A DNA stretch of 6,628 nt, taken from NCBI GenBank assembly GCA_035490315.1, contig DATHET010000122.1:1-6628 (forward strand), written 5' to 3'. Every line of letters starts with the position of its first letter. Position 1 is the first letter of the stretch. The notes under the pieces are model-generated. The model was not told the origin of the DNA. It worked only from the letters and a program-made list of their open reading frames with translations, and did no database searches. Positions 1 through 4,642 of this stretch are shown one piece after another. The position numbers and the translations under genes are program-made. Source of the DNA: JADJQU01 sp035490315. GTDB taxonomy: Bacteria; Planctomycetota; UBA1135; GCA-002686595.

Positions 1-1
1 G

Positions 2-646
2 CTGCCGCGGCCCTTCACCGCGCTGCGTTTCGTCGATCTCTCGGCCGAGGACGGCAAGCGCGGTCTGCTCTACGTGCACGACGGCTCGCCGGCCTTCTCG
101 AGGATCGACGGGGGTGTCCGGCACGCGCTCGCCACGGTCGATCCGCTCGATGAAGGCTCCTTCGAGAGCGCCCTGATGGCGGACATGTGGATCGTGCCCC
201 ATGCCGGGATGAGCGACGCGGAGCGCATGCGCCGCGCCATGGAGTGCACCCTGGGCAATCCGCGCTTCGTGCAGAGCGCCGAGATCCGCGGCGGCGGCTC
301 GCTGCCAGCGTCGATGGGGGCGCTGAACATCGTGCCGCACAATGTGCTCGTCACCGCCTTCTGGCGCGAGCCGCCGGCATCGCGCGAGGGCCTGAAGAAC
401 TCGCTCGGCAGCGGCGACCAGACCGTGTTCGCGGTCCGACTCGTCGAGTTCGATGGCGAGGACACGCAGGCCAAGCTCTGCGTCGCCGGCCGGATCACGC
501 GCGCGGTGCGAACCGATCTGCTGGGCGAGGTGCTCGAGGAGCTCTCGTTCCATCCCTGCCACGCCGTCTTCGGGCCGGAAACCGGCTGGAGCGAGATCTC
601 GATCGATCTCGCGGCGAATGCCATCGCCACGGTGCAGTTTTTCTAG
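2..646 (+). CDS. C-terminal part of a probable glycoside hydrolase family 38 protein (alpha-mannosidase type), 5' end outside window
   Basis: The frame is open from the window edge to TAG at 644-646, giving 214 residues; the start lies upstream, and the in-frame GTG at 74 is internal. The fragment resembles the C-terminal beta-sandwich of family 38 alpha-mannosidases. An 'RGLLYVHDG' stretch (residues 20-28) precedes a segment where the family usually reads LALTLLR. Next come 'WIVPHAG' (63-69), corresponding to the family's YAL-PH-G strand, and 'NVLVTAFW' followed by 'VFAVRLVEFDGED' (about 114-154), matching the late strands where relatives read VVLRLYE. The end 'ANAIATVQFF' fits the usual closing strand. 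Family members hydrolyse alpha-mannosides in glycans. The catalytic N-terminal domain is not in the window, so activity and substrate cannot be judged. The next gene follows after 65 bases on the same strand and could be cotranscribed. The assignment comes from remembered family patterns only. Confidence 0.62.
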   Translation: MPRPFTALRFVDLSAEDGKRGLLYVHDGSPAFSRIDGGVRHALATVDPLDEGSFESALMADMWIVPHAGMSDAERMRRAMECTLGNPRFVQSAEIRGGGSLPASMGALNIVPHNVLVTAFWREPPASREGLKNSLGSGDQTVFAVRLVEFDGEDTQAKLCVAGRITRAVRTDLLGEVLEELSFHPCHAVFGPETGWSEISIDLAANAIATVQFF

Positions 647-700
647 CGGTCACAGGACGGACGCGAATTCGTACGCTTGGGCTCGAGACCCGTCGCCACC

Positions 701-705
701 GAGGA
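701..705 (+). promoter_or_regulatory. Ribosome binding site of the tandem-YHS gene
   Basis: GAGGA lies 6 bases before the ATG at 712. This supports that start rather than the much longer in-frame extension reaching back to 187, which would overlap the preceding gene out of frame and bury the signal peptide. Confidence 0.7.
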
Positions 706-711
706 CCGTCC

Positions 712-1590
712 ATGAAGACACTGCTCTTGATCGCCGTCTCCACTTTGCTGATCGCATTGCCTTCGCACGCCCAGGACAAGCCTGGACTGCGCAACCTCTC
801 GCCCGAGGGCCTCGCTCTCGCGGGCTTCGACCCCGTCGGGTACTTCCCCGCGGGAGGCGCGGCGGCGCTCGAAGGCTCGGCGAAGTTCGAGAGCAAGCTC
901 GGGACGGCGCGCTATCGATTTGCCAGCGCGGAGCACAAGGCCTGGTTCGATGCCGAGCCGGCGCGTTACGAACCGGCCTATGGCGGGTTCGACGCAGCCA
1001 AGGTCGCGGCCGGCGAGCGCAAGCCGACCGATCCGAAGCAATTCCGCTGGATGGGATCGCGCCTGTTCGTGTTCGCGGATCCCGCGCTCGCCGCGGGTTT
1101 CGACCCGAAGCTCACTGCCAGCGCTGACGAAGCCTGGCTGAAGCTCAGCGGAGAGAAACCCCGCGGCCTGGCGAGCGACGACGCGCGGGTGGGCGTGAAG
1201 TGGAATCTCGGCAAGAGCCAGCTCGCGATCGAAGGCTTCGATCCGGTCAGCTATTTCCCCGAAGGCGGCAGCTCGCCGAAATCAGGCGACGCGAAAATCG
1301 ACGCGCTCTTCGAAGGCGCGCGCTATCGCTTCGCCAGCGAGGCCCATCGCGTGTGGTTCCTTGCCGAGCCCGCGCGCTACCGTCCGAAGTACGGCGGCTG
1401 GTGCGCCTACGCCATGGCTGACGGCGACGACGTCGAAGTCGATCCGAAGTCCTTCCTGATCGAGAACGGTCGCCTGCTCTTGTTCTACAAGGGCTTTCTC
1501 GCCGACACGCGCGCGAAATGGCTCGCCAAGGCGGGAGATCTCGCGCCGAGAGCCGACGCGGCCTGGGCGAAGCACTCCGTCGCGAAGTAA
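712..1590 (+). CDS. Secreted protein with two tandem YHS domains (YHS domain-containing (seleno)protein family, cysteine form)
   Basis: This gene encodes 292 residues. Residues 1-20 form a signal peptide (basic MK, a leucine/isoleucine-rich core, cleavage likely after SHA20), so the product is exported. The rest is an internal duplication. Copy 1 (about 35-146) and copy 2 (about 172-287) share GFDPV-YFP-GG, ARYRFAS-EH--WF-AEPARY-P-YGG, a DPK-F segment and a closing A-EAW/ADAAW element. Copy 2 keeps the family's YGG-W-C-AYAMA motif, and Cys231 is the only cysteine in the protein; relatives may carry selenocysteine at this site. Copy 1 aligns without a gap there but has Asp94 and lacks AYAM. 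YHS proteins of this kind are periplasmic or exported and are suspected metal or redox proteins; the function is not established. The start is set by the GAGGA at 701-705 and the signal peptide. The gene faces the ATPase gene, with only 24 bases between stops. Confidence 0.85.
   Translation: MKTLLLIAVSTLLIALPSHAQDKPGLRNLSPEGLALAGFDPVGYFPAGGAAALEGSAKFESKLGTARYRFASAEHKAWFDAEPARYEPAYGGFDAAKVAAGERKPTDPKQFRWMGSRLFVFADPALAAGFDPKLTASADEAWLKLSGEKPRGLASDDARVGVKWNLGKSQLAIEGFDPVSYFPEGGSSPKSGDAKIDALFEGARYRFASEAHRVWFLAEPARYRPKYGGWCAYAMADGDDVEVDPKSFLIENGRLLLFYKGFLADTRAKWLAKAGDLAPRADAAWAKHSVAK
814..1572 (+). repeat. Intragenic tandem duplication encoding the two YHS domains
   Basis: Unit 1 spans about 814-1149 and unit 2 about 1225-1572, joined by a linker encoding about 25 residues. 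The best conserved block at DNA level is 910-987 against 1321-1398, both encoding RYRFAS...WF.AEPARY.P.YGG. Third-position differences are common, so the duplication is old rather than recent. Confidence 0.75.
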
Positions 1591-1595
1591 GGGCC

Positions 1596-1615
1596 GCTGG
1601 CCGGACGGGGCCGGC
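1596..1615. terminator. Candidate bidirectional terminator hairpin between convergent genes
   Basis: A 7-base-pair stem (1596-1602 with 1609-1615, including one G-T pair) encloses a 6-base loop between the stop of the YHS gene (1588-1590) and the stop of the ATPase gene (1617-1615). It sits where a shared terminator would be expected. There is no T-run on either side and the stem touches the ATPase stop codon, so the call is weak. Confidence 0.3.
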
Positions 1616-2934
1616 TACCAGCGCTGGACCAGCTTGAGGTATTCGGCGAGCTCGTCGTACTGCCCGCCTTCGTTGGAATAGCGCGCGTGGTTGCGCGCCG
1701 AGGCCATCCACTCGAGCACGCTGGAGCGAACTTGAGTCAGCGCTCGCTGGAAATCGGCGGCGGTCACCTCGTGCACATCACCGTCCTCGAGCGAGCGATC
1801 GAGCGCGGGCTCGGCCGCCCGCTCGCACAGCGCGCGGAGATCCGCGCCTGAATACATCTGCGTGCGCTTGACCAACGGGCCGACGTCGATGCGCGATCCG
1901 CCGGGAAGGCTCTCCATCGCCTTGGTCAGCATCAGCTTGCGTGCCGCGTCGTCGGGCGGGGTCACGAACAGCACCCGATCGAAGCGGCCCGGACGGCGGA
2001 AGGCGGGATCGACGTTCCAAGGCACGTTCGTCGCCGCGAGCAGCAGCACGTCCTTGTTGCGCGATTGCACGCCGTCCATCTCCTGCAGCAGTTGATCGAC
2101 GAGCGTTTTCCAGAACTGCTGTTCCGAGGATCCGCGCGGACTGGCGAGCGCATCGAATTCGTCGAAGAACAGCACCGTCGGCTTCTTGCGCCGCGCATGC
2201 TCGAACAATCCGTGGATCAGCTTCTCGCTCTCCCCGAAATACTTGTCGAGCATGTCGTGGATCGAGACCGACACGAATCGCGCGCCGAGCTCGCCGGCGG
2301 TGGCGCGCGCGATGAACGTCTTGCCGCATCCCGGCGGCCCGTAGAGCAGCAGACCGCCGCCTCCCGAGCGCCCGAAGGCGGTGTAGATCTCTGGTTTCTG
2401 GAACGGAGCGAGGATCCGCAGACGGATCTGGCGTTTGACGTCCTCCAGGCCGGCGACGTCGGCGAGCGTGATGCGCAAGTCGCCCCAATCGAACTGCGCG
2501 GCCCAGTCGGCGTCGTCGGCGCGCGCCGGGGCGTTGGACAGCAGATTGCGCGCAGCGCCGGGCTCCGGAGTTCGCGAGGGTTGCGGGGTCGGGGTCGGCG
2601 CGGCGGCGGGGCTGTCCGCTGCCCGCCCCTCGCGCGCCGCGTGGATCGCCTCGAGCTCGGTCCGCAGCTGCAAGCTGTCGCTGCGCTCGAGCAGCGATTC
2701 GGCCCGGATCAGCGCTTCGGAGAGCTGGCCCGCGTTGCGCAGCATCGGGATCAGCTTCAACAACGCTTCGTCGCGCACGGCCGTGATCTCCGCTGCCGTG
2801 CGCAGAGCCGTCAGGGCCTCCGCATCGCGTTTCTCGGCGCGCAAGAGTTCCGCGTAATGCAACCAAAGCGGCCCATTGCGCGGATCGGCGCGCAGCGCCT
2901 GAGCCAGGGCATCGATCAAGGCGTTGGCGCTCAT
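1615..2934 (-). CDS. AAA+ ATPase (classic AAA clade, p97/FtsH-like module) with N-terminal TPR-like region
   Basis: This gene encodes 439 residues with no signal peptide, so the product is cytoplasmic. Residues 1-100 are helical, TPR-like hairpins. A Pro/Ala/Thr-rich linker (about 105-127) follows, then a single AAA domain (about 150-400). Visible motifs are Walker A GPPGCGKT (199-206), pore-loop KYFGESEK (231-238), Walker B VLFFDEFD (254-261), sensor-1 Asn303 in LAATN, and the second region of homology PAFRRPGRFDR (310-320) with candidate arginine fingers Arg314 and Arg317. The lid includes YSGADLRALC (361-370). All key residues for ATP hydrolysis and hexamer function are present. Such enzymes thread or remodel protein substrates; the substrate here is unknown. 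There is no peptidase domain, second AAA ring or transmembrane segment. The start is ATG 2934-2932, preceded by GAGGA at 6 bases and overlapping the TPR gene stop by one base; an upstream in-frame extension is a shadow of that gene. Confidence 0.9.
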   Translation of the reverse strand: MSANALIDALAQALRADPRNGPLWLHYAELLRAEKRDAEALTALRTAAEITAVRDEALLKLIPMLRNAGQLSEALIRAESLLERSDSLQLRTELEAIHAAREGRAADSPAAAPTPTPQPSRTPEPGAARNLLSNAPARADDADWAAQFDWGDLRITLADVAGLEDVKRQIRLRILAPFQKPEIYTAFGRSGGGGLLLYGPPGCGKTFIARATAGELGARFVSVSIHDMLDKYFGESEKLIHGLFEHARRKKPTVLFFDEFDALASPRGSSEQQFWKTLVDQLLQEMDGVQSRNKDVLLLAATNVPWNVDPAFRRPGRFDRVLFVTPPDDAARKLMLTKAMESLPGGSRIDVGPLVKRTQMYSGADLRALCERAAEPALDRSLEDGDVHEVTAADFQRALTQVRSSVLEWMASARNHARYSNEGGQYDELAEYLKLVQRW

Positions 2935-2945
2935 CACGCTTCCTC
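2934..2945 (-). promoter_or_regulatory. Ribosome binding site and TGATG stop-start overlap coupling the TPR and ATPase genes
   Basis: On the minus strand GAGGA (2945-2941) is followed after 6 bases by ATG (2934-2932). The upstream gene's TGA (2936-2934) shares the A with that ATG. This arrangement fixes the ATPase start and typically gives translational coupling, so the two proteins are likely made in linked amounts. Confidence 0.75.
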
Positions 2946-3887
2946 GATGTCGAGATTCGGCGGGCGCAGTCGCAGCCACAGCCTCAAGATCAGCGAGGCG
3001 AGCCACGTATAGAGGCAGAAGGCGATGTACGCCAGCATGAAAGTTCCGGTCACGCCCGGAGGGACGCCGAGCGATCCGGCCAGCGCCACGAGCACCATCA
3101 CGATGCCCCAGACCATGAACTGTTTGCCGGGAATGCGCGACAGCAACAGGCACCAGTAATACATGGGCAGGTAGACCAGACGGCAGTAGCGATCCGCCTC
3201 CAGCCAGGCTTCTTCGTAACTCTCGTTGCCGGGCTCGAGGCGCAGCGCCTCGCGCAAGTGGCGCCTCGCGGCATAGGGCCTTCCACGCTGGAGCATCGCA
3301 GTGCCCAGCGCAGCATGGGCGAGCGACTCCTCTGGATCGCAGGCCAGTCCGGAGCGAGCATGCTTTTCAGCGACGCCGGCCCTTCGCCGGCTGGACTCGA
3401 CCAGGGCAAGCTTCGCATGCACGTCGACGTCCGTCGGGTCGATCGCTCGCGCCCGCTCATAGAGACGCACCGCCTTCGCCTCGTGACCTGTCTTGCGCAT
3501 CAGGTCGCCGTAGGTCTCGTAGAGCGCGGCCGATTCGGGAGCGATCCGCAAGGCGTCCAGGATCAGCCGTTCGGCCTCGCCGTAGCTGCCCTGCTGCGCG
3601 CGCAGCAAGCACATCAGGTTCAGCGCCGCGGGCCATTCCGGCGCCAGCGCGAGCAGTCGTTCGGCCGCCTTGTCCGCGCGACGCCATTGCTGGCGTCCGA
3701 AGAGGCTGCGCGCGAGCTCGAACTGAAGGTCTGCATTCTCCGGCGCCGCGGCCAGTCCGCGCAGCGCTTCGCGCTCCGCCAGCTCGCAGCGTTGCACGTC
3801 GTTGTAGCGCGAGGCGAGGCGCAGGGCGTTTTCCGCCGGGTCCTCCGACCGTTCCGCGAAGGCGCGTTGACTCGTGGGCTCCGCCAT
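2934..3887 (-). CDS. TPR-repeat protein with C-terminal membrane hairpin
   Basis: This gene encodes 317 residues. Residues about 15-225 form five to six tetratricopeptide-like repeats; the clearest contain ADLQFELARSLFGRQQWRRAD (52-72), GSYGEAERLILDALRIAPES (100-119), ALYETYGDLMRKTGHEAKAVRLYERARAIDPTD (121-153) and AHAALGTAMLQRGRPYAARRHLREALRLEPGN (190-221). TPRs are protein-binding scaffolds. A semi-hydrophobic aromatic stretch (about 237-250) follows, then two likely membrane helices (about 257-277 and 281-303), ending with the basic LRLWLRLRPP and acidic LDIEEA. With no signal peptide and a short loop between the helices, the simplest topology puts the TPR region and the tail in the cytoplasm, where the ATPase is. 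The gene begins 3 bases after the upstream membrane-protein gene and ends on the ATPase start. It could recruit the ATPase or its substrates to the membrane (inference). GGAG at 3905-3902 is 14 bases from the ATG, so the ribosome signal is weak and coupling to the upstream gene is likely. Confidence 0.85.
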   Translation of the reverse strand: MAEPTSQRAFAERSEDPAENALRLASRYNDVQRCELAEREALRGLAAAPENADLQFELARSLFGRQQWRRADKAAERLLALAPEWPAALNLMCLLRAQQGSYGEAERLILDALRIAPESAALYETYGDLMRKTGHEAKAVRLYERARAIDPTDVDVHAKLALVESSRRRAGVAEKHARSGLACDPEESLAHAALGTAMLQRGRPYAARRHLREALRLEPGNESYEEAWLEADRYCRLVYLPMYYWCLLLSRIPGKQFMVWGIVMVLVALAGSLGVPPGVTGTFMLAYIAFCLYTWLASLILRLWLRLRPPNLDIEEA

Positions 3888-3890
3888 GGA

Positions 3891-4430
3891 TCAGCCGTGC
3901 GCTCCGAAGAGCCGCGTGGCCGCGGCGGCAATCGCGATCACGACGATCCACGCGATCACGCAGGCGCCAAGCGCGTGCCAGAAGAGCGGCCGCGGTCGCC
4001 GGTCGGCGTTGACAAAGGCCTTGAAGGGCCGCAGCTGGTGGCGAGCGACCAGCGAGCCGAGCGCCACGCTGACGATCGAAACGATCATGCGCGAACCGGA
4101 TCGTGTGGACCTCGATGTTGCGTCGGCTCCGCCGTCGGCGAGGATCGGGAAGAAGATCGCGATGGCGAGCAGCATCACCGCGAAGCCGCCGGCCCAGGCC
4201 AGCGCCGCAGCCCGGGGCATGCGCATGCTGCGGTAGTTCGCGCCGAACAAAAGACCGCCGGCGAGCGGACCTCCGAAGAAGCAAGCCCACAGGATCGAGT
4301 TCGGGTCGATCAGCGGCCGAAAACTGCGCACGTCGAACTCCGTCTCGAGCGACGGCCGCAGCAGATCGTCGCTTCCAGAGTCCTCGGACCTCTGGCGCCT
4401 GGGCTTCGCAACACGCGTCCGAGCTTTCAT
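3891..4430 (-). CDS. Four-helix integral membrane protein of unknown function
   Basis: This gene encodes 179 residues. A basic and then mixed-charge N-terminal tail (about 1-40; KARTRVAKPRRQRSED) precedes likely membrane helices at about 45-64, 74-97, 114-129 and 150-172. The first helix region, ILWACFFGGPLAGGLLFGANYRSM (46-69), with its GGPLAGG glycine/proline motif and NYR, resembles a segment I have seen in uncharacterised bacterial membrane proteins; I do not know a function. It is the first gene of a tight operon, its stop lying 3 bases before the TPR gene, so it probably works with the TPR protein and ATPase. The start is uncertain. The ATG at 4430 has no Shine-Dalgarno (upstream is a C-run), while an in-frame GTG at 4331-4329 (residue 34) has GGAG 6 bases before it; that shorter form would keep all four helices. 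Confidence 0.72.
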   Translation of the reverse strand: MKARTRVAKPRRQRSEDSGSDDLLRPSLETEFDVRSFRPLIDPNSILWACFFGGPLAGGLLFGANYRSMRMPRAAALAWAGGFAVMLLAIAIFFPILADGGADATSRSTRSGSRMIVSIVSVALGSLVARHQLRPFKAFVNADRRPRPLFWHALGACVIAWIVVIAIAAAATRLFGAHG

Positions 4431-4642
4431 TCTGGGGGGAAGGCCGCGGGGAAGATGCGGCCCGAATTGGAACCGAGCAGGTTATCGCCGTGACGTCCAG
4501 CCGGCCAGATGTCCGCTGGAGGTTCGCTCGACCGAGTAGCAGAACCATGGATCGGGGCTGGCAGCCGGGATTCCTCCCGGCGGCCAGCCCCATCGAGCTC
4601 AGCAGCGGACGCCTCGAGAAGCTCTCGACGCGCCGTCCAGAT
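4431..4642. other. Intergenic gap between the protease and the three-gene operon
   Basis: This 212-base stretch is both the 3' end of the protease transcript and the leader of the operon. Besides the large hairpin at 4554-4591 it holds an imperfect inverted repeat at 4521-4546 (GGTTC...GAACC outer arms, CTCG...CGAG inner arms) and a small stem at 4615-4627 (5 base pairs, 3-base loop). On the minus strand GATAAC (4486-4481) could be a -10 element about 50 bases before the operon's first ATG, but I see no matching -35, so no promoter is called. No small coding frame or RNA gene is evident. Confidence 0.5.
4554..4591 (-). terminator. Long GC-rich hairpin, probable transcription terminator of the protease gene
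   Basis: Arms 4554-4570 and 4575-4591 pair over 17 positions with a single mismatch (A4563 against G4582) around a 4-base loop, starting 51 bases past the protease stop. The stem is strong enough to stop RNA polymerase or protect a 3' end. The usual U-run is missing on the minus-strand side (it continues CGATCCATGG), so factor-independent termination is plausible but not certain. Confidence 0.55.

Noticed and set aside
664..671. Eight-base palindrome CGAATTCG in the gap before the YHS gene
   Set aside because: It is too short and unaccompanied by promoter elements to be called an operator.
187..711. In-frame N-terminal extension of the YHS gene back to an ATG at 187
   Set aside because: It runs antiphase through the glycoside hydrolase coding sequence, is arginine-rich low-complexity translation, and would hide the clear signal peptide and RBS at 701-714.
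1588..1590. Possible selenoprotein with TGA read as selenocysteine in the YHS gene
   Set aside because: The motif position in copy 2 is a normal TGC cysteine codon, copy 1 has GAC, and the gene ends in TAA, so there is no in-frame TGA to recode.
2065..3012. Plus-strand open frame of 315 codons opposite the ATPase
   Set aside because: It is antisense to an obvious AAA gene with intact motifs; its translation is R/Q/A-rich with no recognisable domain, as expected from GC-rich codon bias.
2935..3153. In-frame upstream extension of the ATPase to an ATG at 3153
   Set aside because: It overlaps the membrane-helix coding part of the TPR gene in another frame and has no sensible sequence; the ATG at 2934 has a proper RBS.
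3258..4493. Plus-strand open frame of 411 codons opposite the two membrane-protein genes
   Set aside because: The minus-strand products have coherent TPR repeats and membrane helices; the plus-strand translation is low-complexity and crosses the intergenic gap.
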